The notes under the pieces were generated by a model. That model had not been told where the DNA came from. It ran no database searches and was given only the letters and a program-made list of their open reading frames with translations. From QHWK01 sp035259385 (GTDB lineage: Bacteria; Acidobacteriota; Vicinamibacteria; Vicinamibacterales; CAVVIG01): a stretch of DNA of 64,000 bases. This document shows positions 41,423 to 51,226 of the stretch, piece by piece (within the stretch, counting starts at the first letter, position 1; each line of letters starts with the position of its first letter). The stretch is taken from the NCBI GenBank assembly GCA_035259385.1, contig DATFWL010000183.1:1-64000 (forward strand), written 5' to 3'. A program made the position numbers and the translations under genes.

Positions 41423-43867
41423 ATGACTTTCATTGCCGATCTCCGTTTCGCTCTGCGATCGCTGCTCCGAGTCAAAGGCCTGACGCTGACCGTGATCATC
41501 ACGCTGGCGCTCGGGATTGGCGCCAACGCCGCGATCTTCAGCGTCGTCCGCGGCGTTCTGCTTCGGCCGCTGGTCAATCGCGATCAGGACCGGCTCATCT
41601 ATATCCAGCAGAGCGCCCGCGGCATTCACATCGAGAACGCGAAGTTCTCCGTTCCGGAGTTGCGGGACCTGCAGATGCGCGTGAGGTCGTTGAGCGCCTT
41701 CGGCGACTTCTCCACCATCGACTTCACGCTGATCGGCCTCGGCGAGCCGCGGGTCGTCCGGGCCGGCGTTGTCGGCGGCTCGTACTTCGACGTCATGGGC
41801 CTCCGCGCGGTGCGCGGCCGTCTCCTCGGCCCGGGCGATGATGGGCCGGCGGCGGCGGGCGCGGCGGTGCTCACGTATCGGTTCTGGACGACGTCGCTCA
41901 AAAGCGATCCATCGGTGATCGGGAAGACGATCACGCTCAGCGACCGGGCGGCGACGATCGTCGGCGTGCTGGAGCCGGCGGTCCCGTATCCGACCGAGAC
42001 CGAGATCATCGCGAACGTCGTGACGAGTCCACACCACCTCGATGCGACGATGGTGGAGGGGCGCGTGCACCGGATGACCGATCTGTTCGGCCGGCTCGCG
42101 CCGGGCGCGGATCTCGACGCCGCCCGCGCAGAGCTGCGGGCGGTGCACAGCGCGATCGTCACCGAGCATCCTGAAGCGTACTCGCGCGACGCCGACTTCC
42201 GGATCGACGCTGTCCGGCTCCGCGATCAGATCATCTCGCCGGCGCGCACGATCCTGCTCGTGCTGCTCGGCGCGTCGGCGTTGATTTTCATCATCGCGTG
42301 TTCGAACGTCGCCAACCTGATCCTCGCCCGCTCGGTCCGGCGCGAGGGCGAGCTCGCGGTGCGGGCGGCGCTCGGCGCCGGTACGGCTGCGCTCCGCCGC
42401 ACGCTGCTCGCGGAGAGCCTGCTTCTCTGTGGAGCGGGCGCGGCGCTGGCAATCGTCATCGCGCAGCCGATGGTGGTCCTCCTCGCGCGCTACGCCGCGC
42501 GGTTTTCGGTGCGCGCGCTCGACGTGACGGTCGATTCGACGCTGCTGTGGGTCGGCGTGAGCCTCGCGGTGATCGCCGCCGTGCTGCTCGCGTTCGTGCC
42601 GAGGCTGCCCGCGGCCGAGACGGCGAACGGGCTCGGGCTGTCGAGCGGCAGCGTCCGGATCACGCCCGGCACGAACCGGCGCCTCCGCCTGTTCGCGGTC
42701 ACACAGATCGGCGCGTCGTTCGTCCTGCTCGCCGGCGCCGGCACGCTGCTCGCGACGCTGTTCGCGCTGCAGCGCATCCGGACCGGGTTCGACACGCAGC
42801 ACGTGCTCGCGATCAACGTGCCGATCGTCTCGTACTCGCGGAAGCCCGAGGAGATCCACCGCTTCTACGACGAAGCGATGTTGCGGATTGCGGCGCTGCC
42901 GGGCGTGGAGCGCGTGGCCATCGGCACCGCCGTGCCGTGGCGCGATACCGGTTTCTTCGCTGCGCAGTTCACGGTGGAGGGATACAAGAAGGCGAACGGC
43001 GAGGAGGATCCGCGGGCGCGGTTCCGGACCGTGTCGCCCGGATTCTTCGCATCGCTCGGCGTGGCGCTCATCGCCGGCCGCGATTTCACGGAAGCCGATC
43101 GCCGCGACGCCGAGAAGGTCGTAATCATCAGCCAGAGCCTCGCCGAACGGATGTTCTCGACCCACGACGCGCTGAACCGGCATCTGATGTGGACCGATCC
43201 GGTGACGAAGTTCATCGACGTCAGCACCGGTCCGCGGCGGATCGTCGGCGTCGTCGCCGACATGGACGACGAGAACGTCGTGCCGGGACCGGCGATGACG
43301 GTGTACCACCCGTTCCGGCAGGAGATCGGCGGTGGACGGCTGTTCGTCCACACCAAGACCGATCCGTATTCGCTGGTGCCCCCGATCACGCGGACGATTC
43401 GCGAGCTTGCCGCGGACCAACCGGTTGAACGCGCGGCGACGCTCGAGGACGTGCGCGCGGAAGTGCTCGCGCCGGATCGCGTGAACGCGTTCGTGTTCGC
43501 CGGCTTCGCGTTCGTGGCGCTGACGATCGCGGTGGTCGGCGTCGCCGGCGTCCTCGCGTTCTCGGTCAGTGCGCGCACGCGCGAGTTCGGCATCCGCCTC
43601 GCGGTGGGGTCGGCGCCGATCCATCTGCTGTCGCGCGTCGTGGCCGATGGCGCCGTGATCGCCGTGAGCGGGGTGGTCGTCGGGGTGGTCGCGGGCGGGG
43701 TGCTCGCGCGAATTGCGGCGAGTTACGTCCAGGGCATCCGGCTGCCCGATGCGCTGGCGACGATTGCCGCAGCCACCGTGCTCGTCGCGGCCGCGCTCGT
43801 CGCCTCGCTCACACCCGCCCTGCGGGCGGCGCGCGTCGACGTCGTCAGCGCCCTCAGATCGGAATAG
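41423..43867 (+). CDS. FtsX/MacB-like ABC transporter permease of the acidobacterial type
   Basis: The 814-residue protein opens with MTFIADLRFALRSLLRVKG and a first membrane helix (LTVIITLALGIGANAAIFSV), then a MacB-like periplasmic domain. Two FtsX-type membrane blocks follow (ILLVLLGASALIFIIACSNV and TIAVVGVAGVLAFSVSARTR with later helices). The same arrangement repeats, giving about eight helices. These permeases are very abundant in Acidobacteriota and typically lack a nearby ATPase gene, as here. It is thought to move macromolecules or lipids across the envelope with a separate ATPase. An in-frame codon at 41345 is less likely. Confidence 0.92.
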   Translation: MTFIADLRFALRSLLRVKGLTLTVIITLALGIGANAAIFSVVRGVLLRPLVNRDQDRLIYIQQSARGIHIENAKFSVPELRDLQMRVRSLSAFGDFSTIDFTLIGLGEPRVVRAGVVGGSYFDVMGLRAVRGRLLGPGDDGPAAAGAAVLTYRFWTTSLKSDPSVIGKTITLSDRAATIVGVLEPAVPYPTETEIIANVVTSPHHLDATMVEGRVHRMTDLFGRLAPGADLDAARAELRAVHSAIVTEHPEAYSRDADFRIDAVRLRDQIISPARTILLVLLGASALIFIIACSNVANLILARSVRREGELAVRAALGAGTAALRRTLLAESLLLCGAGAALAIVIAQPMVVLLARYAARFSVRALDVTVDSTLLWVGVSLAVIAAVLLAFVPRLPAAETANGLGLSSGSVRITPGTNRRLRLFAVTQIGASFVLLAGAGTLLATLFALQRIRTGFDTQHVLAINVPIVSYSRKPEEIHRFYDEAMLRIAALPGVERVAIGTAVPWRDTGFFAAQFTVEGYKKANGEEDPRARFRTVSPGFFASLGVALIAGRDFTEADRRDAEKVVIISQSLAERMFSTHDALNRHLMWTDPVTKFIDVSTGPRRIVGVVADMDDENVVPGPAMTVYHPFRQEIGGGRLFVHTKTDPYSLVPPITRTIRELAADQPVERAATLEDVRAEVLAPDRVNAFVFAGFAFVALTIAVVGVAGVLAFSVSARTREFGIRLAVGSAPIHLLSRVVADGAVIAVSGVVVGVVAGGVLARIAASYVQGIRLPDALATIAAATVLVAAALVASLTPALRAARVDVVSALRSE

Positions 43868-44107
43868 CGCTGTTCGCTCCGTGCGCACGCGTCGTTGATA
43901 CTCGTGCGCACAGTCACACCCCCCCATCCGTTGCCGGTCGCCCAGAGACGGAAACGATCTCTGCCCCCAAGAAGACTATTCGCATTTCCCCTATGAGGAA
44001 TCTGAGGGTTAGCGCATTTCCTTTCCGGTCATTTCTTTGCATCCTGTGCGCCGGCCAGATTTGGTACGCGGTTTCGACAATCCACTCTCAAACGGATTCG
44101 GCGGGGG

Positions 44108-47100
44108 ATGATGCGACTTCGTCTTGTTGGTCTAGCTGCGTTCATCGCAGCTCTCAGTCTCAGCGTACCTGTGACTCTGGGCGCGTTCCTGTCTGGCCAA
44201 TGGCCGCAGGACGTTCCCGCGCCCGACGAAGTCGTGCGCACGCTGTTGCCGCGCCTGGGTGAGGCAGGACGCGCGGTGAAGTCGAGGCTGGTCCCGGGCC
44301 TCGGCTCGGCGCCTGCCCCAGTCACCATCGGCAGTCAGGCCGCTGGATCATTTGACGATGCGACCGGGCATTCTGCTCAATCGCATCTCGTTTATGCCGT
44401 CAACTCGCGCGTCTGGTGGCTGTTCACCCTGACGTCTGCGGCTGACTCGATCGGCGGATCGAACCATATCGTCAAGGCGTACGTTTCTTCGGGCCCGGAT
44501 CTCACGAAGGCGACGTGGACCGCGGCCGCTGACAGCCCACCCGCCGTGGCCGGCCAACCGAACCAGTCGCTCAGAGGTGGCCGATCGCTCGGCGTCGCGT
44601 ATCTGAATAACAGCCCCACGGATGTCATTCATGCTGACATCAGCATGGCGTTCGATGGGCAGAACGGCCGAACCGGCCATATCCGTGCCGTGGTGAACGC
44701 CACGTCGATCACGTGGTCGACCTGGAACTACTTCGACGAAGCGGCGGCGACATGGACCCAGCCGCACGGCAACGTCATCGGCGTGTCGTCCGGAAAATTC
44801 CTCCACACCGGCGGACCGATTCTCCAGCAGGAAGTGGACGCGAACATCCGAAAGTCCACGAACGCCGACACCGGCAGCACGTGGACCAACGGCTTCTCCA
44901 ATCCGACGGTCGTCGACGGCACGATGCTGAATCAGGCCAACTCGATGGCGATCGCGCCGTTGGCGAGCAACGTGATGCTGGCGGTGTACGACAACGGCCA
45001 GAACCGAGAGCCCAACCAGACGAACCTGCGCTACAAGAGGTCGAACGCCAACGGCGCCTGGTCCGGCATCGTCATCGGCTCGCAGACGGGCGGCGACGGC
45101 GACGTCTTCCCAGCCACCGCGATCATCGATCAGAACGACTGGGCGCTCGCGGCGCTCAACGTCGATGAGATCTACGTCTTCCGGCGGAAGGCGAGCGGCG
45201 GCGGCATCGACGCCGTGTCGTACAACGTGGCAGGAAACTCGTGGTCGCCGATGGCGCCGGCACCGCCCGGACTCGGCCCCGGACAGGCGGTGAAGGCTGG
45301 CGCGGGCGTGTTCGCGGCGAACGACGGCGCGAACCTGTACCTGTGCGTCGTCAACACTGACGCCGCCAACACCATTCTGTGCGCCAGGTTCGACGGAACC
45401 GTGTGGTTTCCGTGGAGCGCGGTTCCAGGCACCGACATCGGCACTCAGAGTCGTCACTATCTGTCTGGATCGCCACAGGTCGGCAACGGCCTGGTCGGTG
45501 TGACGTGGACCGAAGGCGCTTCGGTCTTCGACATCGTGGCGACGTCGTTCCTCGGCGCACCTGACCTCACCGCACCGACCGTCACCATGACGGCGCCGCT
45601 CGACAAGGCCGGCGTCGGCGGCGTGATTCCGGTCACCGCGGCGGCGTCCGATAACGTCGGCGTCGCCGGTGTGCAATTCAAGCTGGACGGCGCGGATCTC
45701 GGTGCTGAAGTCATTGCGGCGCCTTACACGATTCTCTGGAACACGGCGACAGCGCTCAACGGAACGCACACGCTCTCTGCCGTTGCCCGGGATGATGCCG
45801 GGAACACGACGACGGCGGTCGCCGTATCGGTCTCCGTCTTCAACGCGCAGACGCCGATCATCACATGGCCGCCTCCTCAACGGCTGGTGCTCGGCGCGGC
45901 CCTTACCAGCGTCCAGCTGAACGCGACCGCCAACACGACGGGCACGTTCGTCTACACGCCGCCCGCGGGCACGATCCTCCCGGCAGGCCTCGGTCAGACG
46001 TTGTCGACGGTGTTCACACCAGTCGACCTGGTCGCATTCAAGAGCGCGAGCGCGAGCGTGACGATCGACGTCGTGATGGTGGTGCCGAACGTGGTTGGCA
46101 TGACGCGAACGGCAGCGACGGCCGCGATCACGGCCGCCGGCCTGACCGTCGGCACCGTGACGCAGGCCTCGAGCCTCACGGTTCCGGCGGGCTCCGTGAT
46201 CAGCCAGACACCGGCCGCGAACACGGAGACGGCATTGCTCGTCAGCGTCGACCTCGTGGTGTCGACCGGCGCCGTGTCCGTGCCGAACGTCGTCGGGTTG
46301 ACGCAGGCGGCGGCGTCGACGGCGATCACGAACGCGGGCCTTACCGTCGGAACGATCACGACCGCATCGAGCACCACGGTCCCGTCCGGATCGGTGATTA
46401 GTCAGAGTCCAACCGCCGGCACATCGGTGCTGAGCAACAGCGCGGTCTCACTCGTCGTGTCGACCGGACCGCCGAAGGTCGCCGCGCCGAACGTGGTCGG
46501 TCTCACTCAGACGGCGGCGGCAACGGCGATCGCCGACGCGGGCTTGAGCGTCGGTACGGTGACGACGCAGTCGAGCACGACGGTGCCGTCCGGGTCGGTG
46601 ATCAGTCAGAATCCGGCGGCCGGCACGCAGGTGGTCGTCGGCAGCACTGTCGCGCTGGTCGTCTCCTCCGGTCCGCCGCAGGTCGCGGTGCCCAACGTGG
46701 TCGGCCTTACCCAGGCTGCGGCAGCGACCGCGATCACCAACGCCGGGCTGACCGTCGGCGCCATTACGACTGCCTCGAGTACGACAGTCCCGTCGGGATC
46801 GGTCATCAGTCAGAACCCGACGTCCGGTACGCAGGTTGTCACCGGAAGTGCGGTCGCGCTGGTCGTGTCCACCGGGCCGCCAAAGGTTGCGACACCGAAC
46901 GTCGTCGGGCTCACGCAGACCGCAGCGTCCGCCGCGATCACGACTGCAGGACTCGTGGTCGGCACGGTGACGACGCAGTCGAGCACGACGGTGCCGTCCG
47001 GGTCGGTGATCAGTCAGACGCCGACGTCGGGCACGCAAGTCGTCGTCGGCAGCAGCGTGAACCTGGTGGTGTCGTCGGGTCCGCCGCAGGTGGCGGTGCC

Positions 47101-50100
47101 GAACGTGGTCGGCCTGACGCAGGCGGCGGCGACGACGGCGATCACCAATGCGAATCTGGTCCTCGGCACGGTGACGACGCAGTCGAGCACGACGGTGCCG
47201 TCCGGGTCAGTGATCAGTCAGAACCCGACATCAGGGACGCAAGTCACGATCGGCAGCGCAGTGAATCTCGTCGTGTCGTCCGGTCCGCCACAGGTGGCGG
47301 TGCCGAACGTGGTCGGCCTGACGCAGGCGGCGGCGACGACGGCGATCACCAATGCGAACTTGGTGGTCGGCACGGTGACGACGCAGTCGAGCACGACGGT
47401 GCCGTCCGGGTCGGTGATCAGTCAGACACCGACGTCCGGCACGCAGGTCGTCATCGGCAGCGCGGTGAATCTGGTCGTGTCGTCGGGTCCGGCGCAGGTG
47501 GCGGTGCCGAACGTGGTCGGCCTGACCCAGGCGGCAGCGACGACGGCGATCACCAATGCGAACCTGGTGGTCGGCACGGTGACGACGCAGTCGAGCACGA
47601 CGGTGCCGTCCGGGTCAGTGATCAGTCAGACGCCGACGTCCGGCACGCAAGTCGCGGTCGGCAGCAGCGTGAACCTGGTCGTGTCGTCGGGTCCGCCACA
47701 GGTGGCGGTGCCGAACGTGGTCGGCCTGACGCAGGCGGCAGCGACCACTTCAATCACGAACGCAGGATTGACAGTCGGTACCGTGACGACGGCGTCGAGC
47801 ACAACGGTGCCATCCGGATCGGTGATCAGCCAGAACCCGACCGCCGGCACGCAGGTCGCGACGAACAGCGCCGTTGCGCTGGTCGTGTCGTCGGGCCCAC
47901 CGCAAGTCGCAGTGCCTAGTGTCGTCGGGCTCACGCAAGCTGCGGCTTCGACGGCGATTACGAACGCAGGTCTCACGGTCGGCGCGATCACGAACGCCGC
48001 GAGCACGACGGTACCCGCGGGTTCTGTCATCAGTCAGAATCCGGCAGCCGCTACGCAAGCCGTCGTCGGCAGCGCGGTTGCGCTCGTCGTCTCGTCCGGC
48101 CCGCCGCCCGTCACTGTCCCGAACGTCGTTGGCCTCACCCAGGGTGCGGCCTCGATGGCGATCACGAACGCCGGACTTCTGGTCGGCGCCGTGACGACCG
48201 CCACGAGCGCGACGGTTCCTGCGGGCTCGGTGATCAGTCAGACTCCGGCTGCAGGAGCCGTGGTGGCGAGCGACAGCTCTGTCGCCCTGCTCGTCTCGTC
48301 GGGACCCGCAGGGGCGCCTGCGGTGCTGTCCGTCGACAAGACGGTATCCGCCGATGGCGTAGGGACGGTGACGACGCCAGCCTTCAGCACGAGCGGCCCG
48401 GATGAATTGCTCGTGCTGTTTGCGACATCCGCGGGAGTAACGAGCCAGTCCTCCAAGCAGACGCTGTCGATCAGCGGCGCCGGCCTCACGTGGACGCTGG
48501 CCAACCGATCGAACACGCAGTTCGGCACGGCGGAAATCTGGACGGCAAACGCCGCGGCGCCGGTGACGAACGGCACGGTGACGTCGGTCCAGGGAATGAC
48601 GAACTCGTTCCACCAGTCATTGACGCTCATCGCGTTCAAAGGCGCTGGCGGCACCGGTGCGATCGGTGCGACGAGCTCCGCATTTGGTCCGACGTCGGTG
48701 TCGCTGACGACCACGAGAGCGGGATCGCTCGTGTATGCGACGGCGAACGACTCGGCCCGCGCTGCCGCACGCACGGTTCCCATCGATCAGGTAGTGGTCC
48801 ACCAGTGGGTCGACACCGTTGGTGCATCGACGTACTGGGTCCAGACGCTGGCGGCGCCGGTCGCGAACCTGGGGTCGACGGTCACGATTAACGACCCGGT
48901 GCCGACGAGCGACCGGTGGAACGCTGCCGCGATCGAGATCCTGGTTGGCACGGCAGCCGCCGCTCCGACCGTTCCGAACCTCGTCGGACTCACTCAAGCG
49001 GCAGCGGGCGACGCCATAACGGCCGCCGGCCTCGTCGTGGGCACGGTGACGACGCAGTCGAGCACGACGGTGCCCGCTGGATCGGTGATCAGCCAAAACC
49101 CGATCGCCGGCTCGCAGGTCGCGAGCGGCAGCGCGGTCAATCTCGTAGTGTCGTCGGGTCCGCCGCAAGTCGCGGTGCCGAGCGTGGTCGGCTTGACCCA
49201 GGCCGCGGCGACCACCGCGATCACCAACGCGAATCTGGTTCTCGGCACAGTGACGACGCAATCGAGCACGACGGTGCCATCCGGTTCGGTGATTAGTCAG
49301 AGCCCGACATCCGGCACGCAAGTCGCGGTCGGCAGCAGCGTGAACCTGGTGGTGTCGTCGGGTCCGCCGCAGGTGGCGGTGCCGAACGTGGTCGGCGTGA
49401 CGCAGGCGGTGGCGACGACCGCGATCACCAACGCGAACCTGGTGGTCGGCACGGTGACGACGCAGTCGAACACGACGGTGCCGTCCGGGTCGGTGATCAG
49501 TCAGACGCCGACGTCGGGCACGCAAGTCGCGGTCGGCAGCAGCGTGAACCTGGTAGTGTCGTCCGGCGCGCCTGGTCAAATCACTGTCCCGAATGTCGTC
49601 GGCCTCACGCAGAGCGCAGCGACGACCGCTATCACGAACGCGGGACTCACGGTCGGCACGATCACGCCGGCGCCGAGCGCGACCGTCCCGGCAGGCTCGA
49701 TCATCAGCTCGACGCCGGCTGGGGGCACGGCAGTGGCTCCGGGGTCGTCTGTCGCGCTGACCGTGTCGTCAGGGCCCTCGATGGTGACCGTCCCGAACGT
49801 CGTCGGCCTGACGCAGGCTGCTGCCACGAGCGCAATCACGGACGGTAGTCTCACGCTCGGAACGGTGATGTTGAGCTCGTCCACCGTCATTCCGGCCGGA
49901 CAGGTCATGAGCCAGAGTCCGGCGGCCGGGACGATGATCGCGGTTGGAACCGCCGTGGACCTCGTGGTCTCCAGCGGGCAGCCGGCTGGGTCGCCTCAGA
50001 TGGACGCGAACGTCTCCGTTGACGGATCAGGGCAGGTCACCACGACTCCGTTCAGCACGTCGGCAGCGGGCGAATTGCTCGTCGCGTTCGTGTCGTCGGA

Positions 50101-50614
50101 CGGCCCCGCCACGGGCGTGCAGATGTCCTCGGTAACCGGCGCCGGGCTGACGTGGACCCTCATCCGGCGCGCGGTCACGGAAGTCGGCGATGCGGAGGTC
50201 TGGACGGCGACGGCGCCGACGACGCTCTCGAACGTGGCCGTCTCGGCGACGCAGACCAACACCACCAATGGCCCGTACCATCAATCGCTGACGGTGGTTT
50301 CATTCACGAACGCCGCGATTGGCAGCACGACCTCAGGCAGCGGCAGCCGCAATCCGCCGAGTCTGCTGATCTCCGGGACCGTGTCGGGCTCGTTGGTATT
50401 CGCGGTCGGGTTCGACGCCGATCAACCGACGCCCCGGACGCTGCCGGCGGGGCAGGTGATGCTGCACCAGTGGGTGGACAACACGCGGAACTGCACGATG
50501 TGGGTCCAGGCGTTCAACGATCCGTTGTTGTTCGGCGACTTCGCCGCGGTTGGCTTCACGGCGCCGATCCGCGATCCGTGGAACATGGTCGCGATCGAGG
50601 TCGTTCCGCACTGA
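44108..50614 (+). CDS. Giant exported protein with 16 PASTA repeats
   Basis: The 2168-residue protein has a signal peptide (LVGLAAFIAALSLSVPVTLG). Residues about 75-480 look like a beta-propeller (repeated aromatic-Gly strands). Residues 485-580 form a bacterial Ig-like domain (TMTAPLDKAGVGGVIPVTAA), followed by a second beta domain to about 655. Eleven PASTA repeats (659-1400), each near 67 residues with VPNVVGLTQAAA and VVSSGPPQV, are followed by a domain of about 215 residues (1404-1618), five more PASTA repeats (1621-1957) and a second copy of that domain (about 1960-2168, WVQ near the end). PASTA repeats bind peptidoglycan in kinases and PBPs; an array without either is unusual. A cell-wall adhesin or spacer is inferred. 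Confidence 0.88.
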   Translation: MMRLRLVGLAAFIAALSLSVPVTLGAFLSGQWPQDVPAPDEVVRTLLPRLGEAGRAVKSRLVPGLGSAPAPVTIGSQAAGSFDDATGHSAQSHLVYAVNSRVWWLFTLTSAADSIGGSNHIVKAYVSSGPDLTKATWTAAADSPPAVAGQPNQSLRGGRSLGVAYLNNSPTDVIHADISMAFDGQNGRTGHIRAVVNATSITWSTWNYFDEAAATWTQPHGNVIGVSSGKFLHTGGPILQQEVDANIRKSTNADTGSTWTNGFSNPTVVDGTMLNQANSMAIAPLASNVMLAVYDNGQNREPNQTNLRYKRSNANGAWSGIVIGSQTGGDGDVFPATAIIDQNDWALAALNVDEIYVFRRKASGGGIDAVSYNVAGNSWSPMAPAPPGLGPGQAVKAGAGVFAANDGANLYLCVVNTDAANTILCARFDGTVWFPWSAVPGTDIGTQSRHYLSGSPQVGNGLVGVTWTEGASVFDIVATSFLGAPDLTAPTVTMTAPLDKAGVGGVIPVTAAASDNVGVAGVQFKLDGADLGAEVIAAPYTILWNTATALNGTHTLSAVARDDAGNTTTAVAVSVSVFNAQTPIITWPPPQRLVLGAALTSVQLNATANTTGTFVYTPPAGTILPAGLGQTLSTVFTPVDLVAFKSASASVTIDVVMVVPNVVGMTRTAATAAITAAGLTVGTVTQASSLTVPAGSVISQTPAANTETALLVSVDLVVSTGAVSVPNVVGLTQAAASTAITNAGLTVGTITTASSTTVPSGSVISQSPTAGTSVLSNSAVSLVVSTGPPKVAAPNVVGLTQTAAATAIADAGLSVGTVTTQSSTTVPSGSVISQNPAAGTQVVVGSTVALVVSSGPPQVAVPNVVGLTQAAAATAITNAGLTVGAITTASSTTVPSGSVISQNPTSGTQVVTGSAVALVVSTGPPKVATPNVVGLTQTAASAAITTAGLVVGTVTTQSSTTVPSGSVISQTPTSGTQVVVGSSVNLVVSSGPPQVAVPNVVGLTQAAATTAITNANLVLGTVTTQSSTTVPSGSVISQNPTSGTQVTIGSAVNLVVSSGPPQVAVPNVVGLTQAAATTAITNANLVVGTVTTQSSTTVPSGSVISQTPTSGTQVVIGSAVNLVVSSGPAQVAVPNVVGLTQAAATTAITNANLVVGTVTTQSSTTVPSGSVISQTPTSGTQVAVGSSVNLVVSSGPPQVAVPNVVGLTQAAATTSITNAGLTVGTVTTASSTTVPSGSVISQNPTAGTQVATNSAVALVVSSGPPQVAVPSVVGLTQAAASTAITNAGLTVGAITNAASTTVPAGSVISQNPAAATQAVVGSAVALVVSSGPPPVTVPNVVGLTQGAASMAITNAGLLVGAVTTATSATVPAGSVISQTPAAGAVVASDSSVALLVSSGPAGAPAVLSVDKTVSADGVGTVTTPAFSTSGPDELLVLFATSAGVTSQSSKQTLSISGAGLTWTLANRSNTQFGTAEIWTANAAAPVTNGTVTSVQGMTNSFHQSLTLIAFKGAGGTGAIGATSSAFGPTSVSLTTTRAGSLVYATANDSARAAARTVPIDQVVVHQWVDTVGASTYWVQTLAAPVANLGSTVTINDPVPTSDRWNAAAIEILVGTAAAAPTVPNLVGLTQAAAGDAITAAGLVVGTVTTQSSTTVPAGSVISQNPIAGSQVASGSAVNLVVSSGPPQVAVPSVVGLTQAAATTAITNANLVLGTVTTQSSTTVPSGSVISQSPTSGTQVAVGSSVNLVVSSGPPQVAVPNVVGVTQAVATTAITNANLVVGTVTTQSNTTVPSGSVISQTPTSGTQVAVGSSVNLVVSSGAPGQITVPNVVGLTQSAATTAITNAGLTVGTITPAPSATVPAGSIISSTPAGGTAVAPGSSVALTVSSGPSMVTVPNVVGLTQAAATSAITDGSLTLGTVMLSSSTVIPAGQVMSQSPAAGTMIAVGTAVDLVVSSGQPAGSPQMDANVSVDGSGQVTTTPFSTSAAGELLVAFVSSDGPATGVQMSSVTGAGLTWTLIRRAVTEVGDAEVWTATAPTTLSNVAVSATQTNTTNGPYHQSLTVVSFTNAAIGSTTSGSGSRNPPSLLISGTVSGSLVFAVGFDADQPTPRTLPAGQVMLHQWVDNTRNCTMWVQAFNDPLLFGDFAAVGFTAPIRDPWNMVAIEVVPH
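46082..48306 (+). repeat. First tandem PASTA array, 11 units of about 200 bases
   Basis: Eleven in-frame units of about 198-204 bases, each beginning with a VPNVVG-type codon run. Several adjacent units near 46,900-47,700 share long identical stretches at the DNA level (for example the GTGACGACGCAGTCGAGCAC core), showing recent duplication or gene conversion. Confidence 0.9.
48968..49980 (+). repeat. Second tandem PASTA array, 5 units
   Basis: Five further units of about 200 bases after the middle domain. The second and third units carry the same DNA cores as units of the first array, so the two arrays have exchanged sequence. Confidence 0.88.
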
Positions 50615-50626
50615 GGTAGTCAGCAA

Positions 50627-50661
50627 GCGGCGGATCATCTCACCGTCGAGATGACCGCCGC
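50627..50661. terminator. Hairpin between convergent genes, possible bidirectional terminator
   Basis: GCGGCGGATCATCTC and GAGATGACCGCCGC pair over 14 bases with one bulged A and a six-base loop. It lies 13 bases after the PASTA stop codon and overlaps the last codons of the convergent gene. No T tract on either side, so termination is uncertain. Confidence 0.4.
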
Positions 50662-51161
50662 TTCGTCGGCCGGCGCGTGCGCCTGGTCTTCGCCTGGCTC
50701 TTCCTCACGGCCGTGCGGCGCGGCACGGCGCCCGCCGATCTTCTGGCCGCGACTTCGCCACTGTATTCGTATGCTTCCTGAAGCCAGTCGGTGATTGGCG
50801 CCTCGACCTCGTCGCGGTGCGTGATGTGAATGATGTGAACCATCTTCGCCTTCGACGACTGCGTGACGCGCTTCACCTGCGGCGCACGCACGGTCCGGCC
50901 CAGGAAGACGCACACCTCGAGATGCTTCCGCTTCGGGCGGACGAAGAAATAGCAGGCTCTCCGCGAGAACATGATTGAGTTGTGGGATGCGTAGATGCGC
51001 TGCTCGCCGAACCCCGCTGCGGTCTCGCGCAGCCGCTCCCAGGCCTCCTGCAGATCCTCCGAGAGGTCCGCGGTCAACGCCGCTTCCGTGGTAGTCCAGC
51101 AATCGTGCGCCTCGCCTTCTTCGACCCACTGCTTGCAGTGATAACACTCTCGCCCCGCCAT
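50640..51161 (-). CDS. DUF5655-like protein with N-terminal zinc knuckle and basic tail
   Basis: The 173-residue protein begins with a small zinc-binding motif (CYHCKQWVEEGEAHDC). The centre matches DUF5655-type sequences: ASHNSIMFSRRACYFFVRPK, LEVCVFLGRTV, and a late WLQEAYEYSGEVA after a HHITHRDEVE-like strand (VHIIHITHRDEVEAPI). The last 35 residues are Arg/Lys-rich, suggesting nucleic-acid contact. DUF5655 is found in transport- or restriction-associated proteins; the role here is unknown. It is convergent with the PASTA gene. Confidence 0.68.
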   Translation of the reverse strand: MAGRECYHCKQWVEEGEAHDCWTTTEAALTADLSEDLQEAWERLRETAAGFGEQRIYASHNSIMFSRRACYFFVRPKRKHLEVCVFLGRTVRAPQVKRVTQSSKAKMVHIIHITHRDEVEAPITDWLQEAYEYSGEVAARRSAGAVPRRTAVRKSQAKTRRTRRPTKRRSSRR

Positions 51162-51226
51162 GCTTCATTGTGTACTCGCCGGCCGTCCCGACTGTATGAT
51201 TGTGCTCCCCCGACCGAGGAGGCTGC

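Noticed and set aside
43879..43912. Two copies of GTGCGCAC between the permease and PASTA genes
   Set aside because: Self-complementary 8-mers occur often in GC-rich DNA; no promoter or regulator context was seen.
41348..43927. 859-codon minus-strand open frame opposite the FtsX-type permease
   Set aside because: Arg/His/Asp-rich and without helices or motifs; the plus strand encodes clear transmembrane segments.
46082..49980. Regular 200-base tandem repeats as a possible CRISPR array
   Set aside because: Units are in-frame PASTA domains of one long gene; there are no short repeats with unique spacers and no cas genes.
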